DNA of 64,000 nt from Deroplatys truncata (GCA_030765065.1 CM060984.1:97631488-97695487); one strand, 5' to 3'. Counted from the stretch's first letter, positions 1 to 13,117 are shown. Notes: generated from the letters alone by a model not told the origin. Program-made: numbers and translations.

Positions 1-57
1 GTTTGTAAAATATACTTGCACAAGAGTAGAGAAACTCATGTCAGTGTAGCACATCCT
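1..57 (-). repeat. Family A fragment at the window edge
   Basis: Reverse complement of the left end: AGAGTAGAGAAACTCATGT followed by GTGTAGCACATC. The rest is outside the window. Confidence 0.7.
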
Positions 58-144
58 ATTCATATGTCGATAGTAGTATAGATAAAGTGTCTTCAGGTGA
101 AGCACAACTCCGAATGCTGGAGAATTTAGTGTCGTGTCGGCATG

Positions 145-370
145 TTGCCATGGTAGCTCAATGTTTAGAGCAACCGGACGGAGAGGGGGGATCCGTGGTT
201 CAAATCCCGGCTTGGTATTGAATTTTTCAGTCATCTTATTCTACCTTTCCAACCCTGTCCAACACACGGCTTGTGTGGAAGAACAATTAATTTCATTATA
301 CCCGGATAGTTTTCCCGGGGATGTTCCTTATCCCCAGAAGACGAATGTCGGGTAGCTTTCTGTGGACACT
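145..370 (+). repeat. tRNA-derived SINE (type 1)
   Basis: A-box TAGCTCAATGTTTAGAGCA and B-box GGTTCAAATCC are spaced as in a tRNA, followed by CCGGCT...GAATTTTTCAG and a non-tRNA body. Related to 18635-18755 and to the fragment near 40204. Confidence 0.62.
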
Positions 371-480
371 GTAGTAATGTGAACATTATTTCACACATTT
401 TGTTCATTCATTGTCCAACATTAATTATTCAGTTAAATGACAGTTTCATACAGAAAATAAAAAAGTATTGTATTAGGTAT

Positions 481-1311
481 AAAAATCTGATGTGTTACAT
501 CCGTATCTTTCTCTACAGATTCTTCAAGAAACTATTATTACTAAGCCTTAATCCTCTAACTGCTTCATTTTATTCGAGATAAACATTTGCAAATACTATT
601 TTATTACGCATTTCTTTGTAGGTGTAAGAATATTAGGGGAATACAGTATGTTAAGCGATCATCAAATCTTTTAAGAGCGAGTCGGTATCTGATGGCTTTG
701 AAATTCCGTTTTCTTTTCATAACCACGAGGGAGGTAAAATAAAAAGAAAAAATTATAGCAATTTTCCACGGGGAGAAGTAAAAGTATTTGAAAATGCAAA
801 CCAATTACAAAGAATGTCCCGGAGATGGTTAACTCAACAAAAAAAAACTATTTAGCAGAAATTGTGTGCCTTAACAAGATTTGCATTTTGGTGTAATAAT
901 GCTTAGTTTGTCTCTTGCGGTTTATCAATTATTCACAGAAAATTCAATATATGAATTTTATTTTGCATGCAAATATCTTAAACATATAGTATTTTAATCA
1001 AAATTGTTACAGCCATTTTTGAGAAAATCAAAAATAACGAAATATTTTCCATGCAAAGGGGAATTTTTTGGGTGAGGGTATTTTATTTAAAATGTTGATG
1101 TGGTATCCTTAGAATATGTCAAACTTAAATACCAAGTTTGGTATCGAACCTACTTTTACTTTTTGAGTTATGCTGTTCAGACATACAAACGGATCTTTTT
1201 CGAATTTTTTTATTCAGAGGATCTCAAAACGTGTATTTCTGCATATATAATTTTTTGGTCGAATGCAATACTTATTCCACTTATTACGTATAGGTAAGCA
1301 GTAGAGAAAGT
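481..1311 (+). repeat. Family A copy, diverged
   Basis: Starts AAAAATCTGATGTGTTACAT and ends ACGTATAGGTAAGCAGTAGAGAAAGT. It lacks most of the CA tract and is clearly older than the 11-kb or 60-kb copies. Confidence 0.72.
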
Positions 1312-3322
1312 GTTCATTGAAAGTGTTCATTAAGTTATCCCAGTTGAAGATTTCTTTGATGCTCCATCTGTATTAACATATACCAAAGAGTATGTTATAT
1401 TTGTCTTTCTTTCTTTCTTTCTTTCTTCGCACGGGCTTATTGCTAACAAAATAGAATGCTGATGTAGGCAGTTATTATTGCTTAATTTGAAAACTTCTAG
1501 CAAAAGTATTTCTTGCAATTAGCGTTCAACGTATAGAAGAATTATTTTTTATGCGAATAGTAAAAGAATATCTGTGGATGGTTAGTAAATGTTAAACGTC
1601 TTATTTTAATGCATTGTAAGTATAAACTAAATTGCAAATTGGTAATGTTACAGAGATGTTTTAGCAGTAATGGATAGCGTAGTGTGCGAAAAGTACAGTA
1701 ATGTACTATTAAGAATTCTCTGCGAATTTGTGACAACCTTCTGTAGAGATAGGAATTAGGAAATGACGTAACCATTATTTTGGAATGGTCGAAAATGAAA
1801 CAGCCAAATGGAAAAAAGAAACAGAGAGGATAAATAGAAAGTCCAGCTATACAGTTCCAAAATGACAGCCGCCCAACTTTGCACTCACTCGAATATTTTT
1901 ATAATCGCTTCGAAAGCAATTCCTTGCTCATGTAAGTGTGTAAGTGATGCAAGGCTTAGTTACCGTTTGTGCTTCTAATTCCAATATAGTGTGCCCTTAC
2001 ACAGAATTTATGCATACAGCACATAGACACACCGTGGCACATAAAGGGTTGAATAATCTATTGAGTATTGTACTTTATTTAAGAGTACTCGGTGCTGATA
2101 TACTAATTCCCACAACTTTCAACCAGTTTAGCTAAATTCTTATCACAGCTTTGTTCAAAATAATTATAGTAGAAAATTAATTTCCGTGGTCATATTTGCA
2201 CTCCAGTGCAAGAAAAAACGCGCCGATGCTTTTGGTTTCCAGTGTGTTTTTTGTTTAATGTTGACAGAATCCTCTTACCAGTTGTGTTCTACAGCTAACC
2301 GGATGTGCTAATCTCTTATTAGTTTGAACAAAGTAAGCGGCGAAAGGTGTTAGAGCAGAAGTATTTTACCTGAATGGCTGCAAGGTACTCGCCAGACACT
2401 CGCCAAATCTGTCCGTCTCTTATTGGTTTGATGTCAAAAGTCTGACACTCAAAGCCTAACCAATGAACACAATGGTCGATTTCCGGTTCAGGAGTGAGGG
2501 AAGCTGGGGTGAGGGGATAAGACAAACATTATATGACATATATATATATGTATTTTTATCTTGTAGAGTTTACAAGCCATATGATAAATCATATAAAGTT
2601 ACAACTTAGAATTAAGTACATGCAAATCATAAGGGAACACTTTAATTACAAGTAATTAATAAAGTGAAGTGGTTGGATGAAATTAGTTTGTAAAAAATCT
2701 CCTCTTTATTATATGTCATTTGAAAGTAACAAAGTATATGGTCAACAAACCGACAAATATTGCCCTTAATGAGAAAGATTATAGCGCAGCGAGGGCTGCA
2801 AGTTTTTCCAAGAACAGCATCAAACTGGTGGAAGAAATACCACGAATGTCATGACTGGACACGTAAACCAGGTGGCGTATTTAATTGCAAATGCATAATG
2901 CACTCCGCACGGCAGCGGAGGCTTAAAAAACAAATCAGAACGGGATACAAAGCAAAATTAAAGGAGATGTGAAGAAAAAGTTTAATAAACAAAGTTTTCA
3001 AGAGACATAAAAAGTATTTTACTTTGAATAACTCATTAGGTTAGATTTTTGTGGGTTCTTTATTATTAATATTATTATTAGTTTCTACTTATAATAATTG
3101 TTTGCAAAGCAATAAGAGAAATAGAATATTCAAATATATATTCGAAAAGAAACGCGTAAAACGAAAGAGCCTTACAAAAAAGTCGCAAAACTAGCGTTTT
3201 CCCGTTACTTAAAAGGGTTTGAAACTTTGCTTACATTCCTTTTCTTGCAAAAATCTGATAATCAATTTTATTTAAGATAATACTAATTCGAATTAACTTT
3301 GGAAAGGTAGAACCAGAATAAG
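1312..3322. other. Unassigned AT-rich interval
   Basis: No gene. It contains a (CTTT)n tract at about 1402-1426, a short (TA)n at about 2540, and the weak Tc1-like fragment at 2768-2972. Confidence 0.5.
2768..2972 (+). pseudogene. Possible Tc1-like HTH fragment
   Basis: The short frame reads RTASNWWKKYHECHDWTRKPGG, reminiscent of the second HTH of Tc1-like transposases (RT...W...Y...G...RKPGSGRP). The GRPR motif and everything downstream are missing. Weak call based on one segment. Confidence 0.3.
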
Positions 3323-4146
3323 AAAAAGAGCTGATGTGTTACATTCAGATGACTTTCTCTACCCTCTATATCTTATTAGGGGGTATACAATTTATTCTAA
3401 CAAAAGCATATCTTCCTATCTACTTAATTTTAAGCCAAATAAACGGTTCTGATAATGGCTGCTTTACACATTTCGTTGTTATAGATACAAAGCAAACAGT
3501 GATACTCAAATGTTTTAGAACTGGACGCTCCACGCTGGTCTTAAAACTCTTTGTATAACATCGCATGGAACAACTGAAAATCGACAGGACTTGAAAAGAA
3601 TTGAACAATTCAAACCATTAATAACGGATATCTCGGAAATGGCTAATGTTACAGTAAGTTTTTTGAAATAAATTGTGTTTTAAAGAGATCTATATTTCTT
3701 GTATAATATTTTTTCGTCTTATCGCTTAACGTATACCCGTTATACAGGATTATAGAACATTCCTTCCGAATGAAAATGACTTCAAAGGCTATTTCCAGAA
3801 AATTAAAGATATACATTTTATTTTTATAATAGACATCTTTAATATATGTATTTTAATCAAACTCGTTAGTCATTTTTTAGAAAATCAAAGATTTCAAAAT
3901 ATTTTCTATGCAAAGATAGTTTGGTGGGTGAGGACATGCTTGAAAATCCTTGTGTCGTATGTTTGAAAGGTACTGAACCTAAATACCAAGTTTGGTGTTT
4001 ATCCGACTTTTCATTTTTGAGTTATGCGGTGCACAAATACACACACGGACCTTTTTCTAAAAAGGCTGTTTTTATTCAGGGACCTCAAAACGTGTATTTC
4101 CGGTAAAATATCGGTATCAAAATTTTGGGTGGTAGAGAAACTAAAA
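3323..4146 (+). repeat. Family A copy, diverged
   Basis: GAGCTGATGTGTTACATTC start; ends GTAGAGAAACTAAAAG after losing the palindromic stretch normally found just before the terminus. Confidence 0.72.
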
Positions 4147-4154
4147 GTTATATG

Positions 4155-4285
4155 TTATAGTCGGGATTCCAGCCCCGATTGTCACCTTCCCGTACCACTG
4201 CCCCGCCGTCTGAGCTACGATGTCGATATAATAACACGCCATGAAATTCTCCATGTGACTCCAATTTTCTCGATAAAACACAAGG
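4155..4285 (-). repeat. tRNA-like SINE head, minus strand
   Basis: The minus strand reads TAGCTCAGACGGCGGGGCAG and then a degenerate B-box (GGGCTGGAATCCC). Probably a decayed SINE rather than a tRNA gene. Confidence 0.45.
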
Positions 4286-4498
4286 CATCCTTTACTTCTC
4301 TTGAGATAAATACCCAATGTCAACTTACATATTTTTCATTCTGATTCTACCTTTCTAGTCTGCGGAAGGAGAATTAATAAAACTGAAATAATTGTTTTCT
4401 CAATGAATCTAAAACTTCCTCTGGTGCATATCCGCCATCGTGAAAAAAGAAAACGGTTATGCAAAAGCCGCCAATCAATTTTCGTTTCTAGATCTAAA

Positions 4499-5484
4499 CT
4501 GTATTCACTCTTAGGTTGATCCGCGTCAAAACAAACCGCAGGTGGCCAGTGCGACGCTATAATGTATCCTTCCGCCATTCGCGCTGGAAATACTGTCATG
4601 CTTTCAGACCATGTGGCTAGTACAAGCGCTACGCAGTGCAAAAAGGAACAGAGCCCTTATTTCGACAACTGAAACGGTGACTAGCATATTCTATTAAGGG
4701 GTAAAGGTGATCAGATTGATAGTTGCAACAAAATAAACGTTTGCACATATAATAGTAGTTCATTCTAAAATAAATGAGCGAAAAATAAAGTAACAGGTAT
4801 GCGATAACTTAATTTATACGCTCTCTGGAAGCGGCACTTTATTAACTGATGGCGGCTTATTATAAAAAAGAAATTGTGCTCTGTTACGCGAACTACATTC
4901 TTCTTAAAATCACTACATTCTTGCATCGCGTATTTCATATGCTGTCATAAGTGTAATCACTTTTCCCATTTCACAAGTTTATACTTGTACTCGAAACACC
5001 GGTGAACTCAGAAGGTAATTTCACCATTTCTTTCGCGGAAAGTGTTGGATATTTCTCACAATTGGATATTTCTAACCTATAATAAAAATTCAACACTATT
5101 ATTTTTTCACCCCTAGTCAATGGTTTACGCGGCTAATGCTTCACATAATTCGACGAAAACAATGGAGCAAATTCACCGTCCTCCATGATACTAAACACAA
5201 CTGCTGGCTTCTGGCTGTAAACAATATTCTGCGCCTACCCGGATGTCAGGTGACTCATACGAATTGCATCATGGGACTTGTAGCTCTGTTTTACGGCATT
5301 AATCAGCGTTAAATAAAACCTTAGGTATTTGTATAGAATATTATGCTATTTAAGGATAAATTAATTCTAAAATTCAGAGATTAGCATGGGATTACTTTCC
5401 TGCGCGCATGTCTACCATGTTGTACCACGGTGCACTGACCACGTAGGTTTGTTTTGCCGCGGATCAATCTAAGAGTGAATACAG
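4499..5484. mobile_element. DNA element with about 60-bp inverted ends
   Basis: CTGTATTCACTCTTAGGTTG at 4499 onward is mirrored by GATCAATCTAAGAGTGAATA...CAG ending at 5484. The arms stay similar for about 60 bp, through the CGCGTCAAAACAAACCGCAGG region. The interior of about 860 bp has no transposase. No convincing target duplication, so superfamily is open. Confidence 0.7.
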
Positions 5485-6172
5485 AGTAGGTAAGGGTTCG
5501 GTAGGAGCCATGAATGGGGAGGAGTTGCTTTTCTAATCCCTTACCAACTTAATGCGCAGTTCATTATATCGGCACCTTTTTTGCACCAAAGGATACATAA
5601 CTTATCGAGAAATTAATTTAAAAAAGAATAAATCGAATCTCATGAGAAATACGTGGTAAAAATTTCCAAACTTTCAACTTTTAAATTTTTCCATTACTTC
5701 TTAAATAGATTTCTTTATAATCAAACATAATTTTGGTTAACATTAAAAATTTTTTAAAACTAATAAACTGTATAATACTTCTAATCTTCTAAATACTAAT
5801 GATATATTAAATTTTGAAAACCTTAAATCCAAAACTATAGTTGATATCGAACAAAAGCCATTATATCTCTTCATCAACATTAAAATTATATATTGAAAGT
5901 CTAAAAGAAACTAAACAAAAATTGCGTAATGGGGAATATTTTAAACTAGCAAAACCTGAGAAAAAGGTTTACGAGAAAATCACATTTTAAAATTTCACGT
6001 GCTGTTTGCACACGGCTACCCACGTGCCTCTACTACAATGCCTGAGAATGTTTTTGAGAACATCTTCATATATAATGCGGAAAATTCAGTTTCGAGTACC
6101 CTTAAACATGCACCTTATACCTAGATGTATTATTTCCAATATTATTGGAACGGAACGAAGACTAAAGTATTT
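5485..6172. other. Unassigned AT-rich interval
   Basis: Very AT-rich, no open frame or known repeat recognised. Confidence 0.4.
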
Positions 6173-7046
6173 AAAAAATCTGATGTGTTACACTCACATG
6201 ACTTTCTCTACTCTTGTACAATCTAATTTTACAAACGCCTATTCTCCATATGCTTCATGTTAATCGAGATATCGAGATGTCAATCTTATTGGTAATTTTC
6301 TTGTAGATGCAAGGGAAATATGGTAGCTTTTAAGCGATAGTCAAATATTTTAACGCTGGTTGCTATGTGGCGCATTCCATTCTCTTTGCATGTCCAGGAC
6401 ATGACAAAAAAAATCAATAACGCATTTGAGAAAAAGTATAAGTATTGGAAAATTTAAGGAAATAATAAGCAATATCTCGAAAACGGTTCACTCAACAAAA
6501 GAAATGTATATGACATAAGTTGTGTATTTTAACGCGATCTACATTATTTGTGTAGTAAAATTTTGTCTATCTCTTATGGTTTACCAGTTATGCAAAAGTC
6601 GTTCACAATGAAGAATACTTTTGGAGACATTCCCAGAAAATTCGAGATATACATTTCATTTCTCATGACATTATGTTAAACATATGATATTTTCATCAAA
6701 ATCGTTAGAGCCATTTTGAGAAAATTAAAATTTTCGAAAAATGTTCCATGAAAAGGGTAATCTGGGGTGGTGGATTTTCTTGAAAACCATCGTGTCGCAT
6801 CTCTGGAACATACTGAACCTAAATTCCAAGTTTGGTGTTTATCCGACTGTTCGTTTCTGAGTTATGCTGTTCACAGACACACAGACAGACAGACAGACAG
6901 ACACACACACGCACATGTTTCCAAAAATGCTTTTTTTGGATTCAGGGGATCTCAAAACATGTATTTCCGGTGAAATCTCGGTATCGAATTTTTGAGTGGA
7001 ATACAATACTTCCCCTAATACTATACGTAGTAGAGAAAGTAAAAAA
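6173..7046 (+). repeat. Family A copy, near full length
   Basis: Starts AAAAAATCTGATGTGTTACA and ends TATACGTAGTAGAGAAAGT plus an A-run. The microsatellite is (GACA)n followed by (CA)n at 6879-6911. Confidence 0.9.
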
Positions 7047-7668
7047 GGAGTCAGACAAAATAACAATACACCAAAGAATATTTTACTGCTATGGTTACTC
7101 GTGGTCTCACCTGATTATTATTTTGGAACAGTAATGTGGAACCTAGTGATACTGGAACCGGAACGGATGGAACTAGTGAAATGAATTTCCCCACCGCTAT
7201 TCTGTTATACTGTAATGTGCAGAGTGTTACCTCAACTTTGAAATTCTGAGAACAGCCTACATTTCGGATTATCCCATTTGGCACCACTCTGCATCAACTC
7301 CCCTCCTTCCCTACTTCGCTCCGTTCGAATCAATGACTTCCGACGTGCTCTTCTTTTACGAGTTTTGTCAGCTGCCTTCTATTTTTAAATGGAAAGAATG
7401 GTCTTTGTTTTGCAAGGCTGTGGAGTGCTCTACGTTATTTATACGTGGAGATGACAGGCCAGGAAGATGTTGCCAGAACATCACATTACTTTATGATTGA
7501 CATTTGTGTGCACTTGAGCCTTCACATTGTAATACTTGTATGAGATGCCTACTTCTCTGTTGGAGACTTCATAAGCCATTCTTACGCAACGAATTCTGCT
7601 ATTTCAGTAGCTGCACTCAAGATAACACTTGTGTTAGTGCTGTGAATGTTACTACATATCTATATTCA
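7047..7668. other. Unassigned interval
   Basis: Moderately balanced composition, no recognised gene or repeat. Confidence 0.4.
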
Positions 7669-8156
7669 TAAAAAACTGATGGCGTGTTACATTCACATGA
7701 TTTTCTCTACTCTTCTATTAATTAGTTTTACGAAAGCTACCTACTTCAGGTTAATCTTGATAAATCTCTGCAGAAATGGTTTTCCCAACATTGCATTGTA
7801 GATACAACAGAAATACATTAGGTTAAGCGATAATAAGACTCTTCCACCCAAAAATTCGAATTCTAGATTTCACCGGAAATACATGTTTTGAAGACTTCTG
7901 AATAAAAAGAGAAATTTTTAGGAAAAGGCCCATGTGTGTGTCTGTAAACAGCATAACGCAAAAACGAAATCTAGGATAAATACCAAACTGGGTATTTAAG
8001 TTTAGTATCTTCCAGGGATGCGACACCCTACCCCAAAGTACCCTTTGTATGGGAATATTTCGTTATTTTTTATTTTATAAAAAATACGCTATGTTTTAAG
8101 ATATTTGCATGACAAATAAAATGTATATCTTTCGTTTTATAGGATTGCGCTGTGAA
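7669..8156. repeat. Family A composite: plus left part joined to minus right part
   Basis: 7669-7841 is a plus-strand left end (CTGATGGCGTGTTACATTC). At about 7842 it switches to CCACCCAAAAATTCG, the minus-strand right region, which continues to about 8156. Confidence 0.7.
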
Positions 8157-8597
8157 ATTCTGACGATTCTGTGTGAGTTTTGTATTTAAAACTCATAAAC
8201 TACAAAACTAATATTAATAACAATAATAAAATCATAAACCAAATATTTATTTTCATTTTATGAGAAAGAATTTGTTCAAACCAAAGCTTTTTTTTAATTA
8301 AAAGTGTAATTTTATAAGAGAATATAAAGAAATTCATTTTTTTAAAAAATAAGTTATAAACTTAATGAAAGATTTAAAAACATCGTTTCTTGAATAAAGT
8401 TAAGAAATTGAATTTTTATTTGCATCTTAGAATAATTTGGCACATAAAAGACAGGCAAGAACGTCCTACATAAAATGTAGGCATCATTAAATCTCACAAT
8501 TTATGTCGAACATTTTGTGTGGCATTGTACATAATTCAATATTGGTTTGAATTGTCAAGTACTTGTGTTTTTATCCTACTATTAAGTCGCTATTCCC

Positions 8598-9126
8598 TTT
8601 TTACTTTCCTTACCATCCACCTGTAGTAGATAAGAGGAAGTACAGTATTCTGTCCGAAAATTCGACACGAAGATATCACAAATCACGTTTTGTGGTCCAC
8701 TAAATAAAAAAAAACGTGTTTTGAAAAGGCTGTGTGTGTTGTGTGTGTCCATCCGTCCATACGCCCGTGAGACTGTGAATAGCATAACTAAAAAACTAAA
8801 AGTTGCTTATATACCAATCTTGGTATTTAAGTTCAGCGTCTTCCAAGGTTACGACACGAAGATTTTCAATAAAAACCCCCAACTAAACTACCCTTTACAT
8901 GGAAAAATTTCCGTTTATTTTTTTATTTTCTCAAAATGACTGTTAACGGTTTTGATTAACATGCCGTATGCTTAAAATATTTGCATGTAATTGAAATGTA
9001 GGTTTCCAATTTTCTGGTTTCTCTTCATTCTGAATAACTATTGGGTAATTGATAAACCTAAGAGATAAACAAAACCTTACCACACAAAAATGAATATATC
9101 GTTAAAGCACACAATTTATGTACTAG
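8598..9126 (-). repeat. Family A copy, 5' part of an inverted composite
   Basis: TTTTTACTTTCCTTACC start (minus right end), microsatellite TGTGTGTTGTGTGTGTCC, running to the internal TCTACATTTTTTGTG-homologous region near 9126. Confidence 0.7.
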
Positions 9127-9382
9127 TCGCTCAGAATGAAGCGGACTTCCCAACGTTTTCGCAGAAAATTTAAAGTATAGCTTTTATTTGGCATGTAAAT
9201 AACTTAAACATATATTTTAATGCAAATAGTTGGAGATTTTTGGCCTATGCGATTTACACACACACATTCTTCTAACAAAGTTTTTGTTTTGATTCACTTG
9301 GTCTCAAAATATGTATTTCCGGTGACATTTCGGTATCGAATTTTTGTGTGGAACTTACTATAGGTTAGTAGAAAAAGTAAAA
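9127..9382 (+). repeat. Family A right-end segment inverted relative to 8598-9126
   Basis: Plus-strand right half ending TTAGTAGAAAAAGTAAAAG. With the preceding copy it makes a unit whose two outer ends are both family A right ends. Confidence 0.7.
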
Positions 9383-10770
9383 GCAGTTGAAACAGTGTTT
9401 CAATTGTAATAATTGAAGGAAAAATATCACAATATGCAGAAGAGGAAATCATAAACATTAGCTATGTACTTAGAAATATTGAGATATCTTATTTTTTTTC
9501 GCTTGCGGTTATAAGGTAACCCTTCTAGATATATATGAGCGATTTTTAAATTTAGGTTCGTTAGCTTTTAAGCTTTTAGAGATATTATCTTTTAAAAGCT
9601 ACTTGTAATATTTTGGTAAAACCCTTCCACGATGGAAATATTAAAAACTTTATGCATATTATGATATAAGTAACGATTCTTAAGTTTCGTGTCTTAAAAA
9701 TGAATAATTAATTGAAAACAAATTAGAGGTATATTACTATTAATGATAAAATTGAGTTATATTCCAATTAAGAAGGTGTGTTAATCGAATATAAGATAAA
9801 GGATGATTTCAAAATAATAAGATAATTCTAAGAGTTAAACTTACAAGAATTATTTATTATTTATTTCTTATGGTTTTTCAGAATAATAATAGAGAATGTC
9901 ATTCGTATTCTAAACAAAAAAGACATTTTATAAATAAAGCTATGACTACGAAACTGTTTGAAGCACGAAAAAAATAACCTTAGATTTCCTTTCTGATTTT
10001 ATTAACACCTGAGAATTTCACACACATCGAATGACAACTCCATGTGAAACATTTACAATGATCAAAAATGGTTAAAAATAATACCTCCAATTTAACTTAT
10101 CGGAATACTATTTAAATATCACAGTGCAAGGAAAATTAAAAGGAAGGAGTTAAAATTATAAATAAATTGTAAATCTACAAGGTTTTAGAGATTTTTGTTA
10201 GCGTAAAAGGAAAAGTGGTGATGTTTTTAAAGACAGTCCCAAACATTCAGTGAAGCATTCCCTTAAAGTCGCTTCAACATCTTTGGTTTTGTTGCGATTG
10301 TTTCCTGTAGCTTCTTTGATACACATTCAATGAGTGCCCAACAGATGGTGTTAGTTGCGTATTTGACTTTCTGTACAGTCTTCTTGAATAACTTATTGAT
10401 AGACTGACTTACTTGCCGTCATTCTCTGCTAGCTGGTCTTCTGTGATCGTGTGATTGCTGATCTGTGATTACGTAATCAGCATAATTCCAGACATCTCAT
10501 AGTGGCCTTCCCGTACCACCTGCAAGGTAAATTTTTGGAAGATGGCCTTAATTGTGTACTCGCTTTCCTGTACCATTGTTTTTTTCCGTTTTTACTAAGG
10601 GTATATCTTTATGGGGTGGTTTTGGGTATCCAATCTAGTATTTGTTTTATCTAGGGGAACCACAAAAAATAAATATATAAAAATAACAGTAAGACTGCCA
10701 TTACATGGGGTATGAACCACGACCTCAGAAGTGAGAATTATATATTTTCTCGCTTCTAGCGTCGTTATGA
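9383..10770. other. Unassigned AT-rich interval
   Basis: No gene recognised. A small inverted repeat (GCTGATCTGTGATTACGTAATCAGC) lies near 10458-10482. Confidence 0.4.
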
Positions 10771-10789
10771 GATGAAGTTTAATAGAGGA

Positions 10790-10985
10790 ATTCCAAAAAT
10801 ATGTTATCTCAACACTTGGCAGACAAATCCGGAGATCCTGGGTTTGATTCCGAGCTGAAGGACGGGAATTTTTCTTTAATCAGGATTATTCCTTAGTCTC
10901 CCTAGTCTGGAAGTTTGAATGGGAGTGTGAATATGTGTGTGAATTTAATGTAATAATCAAAAGTAATACCAACCTAATGGTTAAC
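10790..10985 (+). repeat. SINE (type 2)
   Basis: Degenerate B-box (GGTTTGATTCC at about 10851), then GGAATTTTTCTTTAATCAGG, ATTCCTTAGTCTCCC and a TGTGTGTGAA tail. The body matches 24786-24907 and the minus copy at 56338. Confidence 0.55.
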
Positions 10986-11100
10986 ATCACTATAAAGCGA
11001 GTGAACATCATTACCAATGAGAAATTGTTCTTAAGGTAAAAAGCCACCGCCGATATTACTCGAGATGTTAAAGGCGGCATATAAATGCAGACCCCACCCC

Positions 11101-12029
11101 AAAAAAAAATCTGATGTGTTACACTCACATAACTTTCTCTACTCTTGTACAAACTATTTTTACAAACGCTTATTCTCCATCTAGTTCATGTTAATCGAGA
11201 TAAACTTTTGCAGACCCTATCTTATTGCTAATTTTCTTGTAGATGTAGGGGAAAATATATTTACAAGGGCAATATAGAAAAACAGTAGCCTTTAAGCACA
11301 TATATATATCTCTTAATAGCTGGTTGCTAGGTGCAGCACCATTCCCTTTGCCACAGATTATAACTCTTTGCATATCCAAGACAAAAAAAATGAATAACGA
11401 ATTCCCATTTGAGAAAATAAGTATTGAAACATTTAAGGGAATAACAAGTAATATCTCGAAAACGGTCCACTCAACAAAAGAAATGTATATGACATAAGTT
11501 GTGTATTTTAACGCGATCTACATTTTTTGTGTAGTGAAATTTTGTCTATCTCTTATGTTTACCAGTTATGCAAAAGTCGTTCACAATGAAGAATACTTTT
11601 GGAGACATTCCCAGAAAATTCGAGATATATATTTCATTTCCCATGACATTATCTTAAACATATGATATTTTAATCAAAATCGTTAGAGCCATTTTTGAGA
11701 AAATTAAAGTTTTCGAAAAATGTTCCATGTAAAGGGTAGTCTGGGGTGGGGGGAGTTTCTTGAAAACCTTCGTGTCGCATCTCTGGAAGATACTGAACCT
11801 AAATACCAAGTTTGGTGTTTATCTGACTATTCGTTTTTGAGTTATGCTGTTCACAGACACACAGACACAGACACACACACACACACACAGACACACGGAC
11901 ATGTTTCCAAAAATGCTTTTTTGGGATTCAGGAGGTCTCAAAACGTGTATTTCCGGTGAAATCTCGGTATCGAATTTTTGGGTGGAATGCAATACTTCCC
12001 CTACTTACTATACGTAGTAGAGAAAGTAA
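11101..12029 (+). repeat. Family A copy, full length
   Basis: Complete from the A-run plus TCTGATGTG to ACGTAGTAGAGAAAGTAA. The microsatellite is at 11855-11898. Confidence 0.92.
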
Positions 12030-12182
12030 CAAACAAAAAACACACACACACACACATACACACACACACACACACACATACATATTTGTCAGTCGCAATG
12101 CTTCATCTGCCTGAGAAGTATGCACATATTTATTCAGCGTATTTTTATGGTTGAATCTTAAATAAACAGTTTTATATAATTC
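12030..12182. repeat. (CA)n microsatellite and short spacer
   Basis: (CA/TA)n at about 12040-12085 directly after the family A copy. An 18-bp AT-rich motif at 12160-12177 recurs at 13442-13459. Confidence 0.6.
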
Positions 12183-12333
12183 TTTTTACTTTCTCTACTA
12201 TGTATAGTAAGTAGAGGAAGTATTGCATTCCACCCAAAAATTCGATACCGAGATTTCACCGGAAATAGATGTTTTGAGACCCTCTGAATCCAAAAAAAAG
12301 CATTTTTGGAAACATGTCCGTGTGTGTGTGTGT

Positions 12334-12422
<89 letters not shown>

Positions 12423-13117
12423 CAGCATAACTCAGAAACGAACAGTCGGATAAACACCAAACTTGGTATTTAGGTTCAGTATCTTTCAGAGATGCGACAC
12501 AAAGGTTTTCAAGAAAATCCCGCCACCCCAGATTACCCTTCACATGGAAGATTTTTCGAAAATTTTAATTTTCTCAAAAATGGCTCTAACGATATTAATT
12601 AAAGTATCATATGTTTAAGATATTGTCATGACAAATGAAATGTGTATCTCGAATTTTCTGGGAATGTCTCCAAAAGTATTCTTCATTGTGAACGACTTTT
12701 GCATAACTGGTAACCCATAAGAGATAGACAAAATTTTACTACACAAAAAATGTAGATCGCGTTAAAATACACAATTTATGTCATATACATTTTTTTTGTT
12801 GGGTGAACCACTTTCGAGATATTGCTTGTTATTCCTTTAAATTTTCCAATACTTATACTTTTTCTCAAATATGTTATTCATTTTTTTTATGTCCTGGACA
12901 TACAAAGAGAATGGAATGCGCCACATAGCAACCAGCGCTTAAAATATTTGACTATCGCTTAAAACCTACCAATTCCCCTTGCATCTACAAGAAAATTAGC
13001 AATAAGATTGACATCTCGATATCTCGATTAACATGAAGCATATGGAGAATAAGCGTTTGTAAAAATAGTTTGTACAAGAGCAGGGAAAGTCATGTGAGTG
13101 TAAATCATCAGATTTTT
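12183..13117 (-). repeat. Family A copy, full length, with compound microsatellite
   Basis: Reverse copy from TTTTTACTTTCTCTACTATG to GTAAATCATCAGATTTTT. The internal tract is (TG)n(TC)n(TG)n at about 12319-12420, much longer than in its relatives. Confidence 0.92.

Noticed and set aside
12198-12460. Open frames of His-Thr and Arg-Glu repeats
   Set aside because: They read through the TG/TC microsatellite of a family A copy; other frames and strands are equally open. Not genes.
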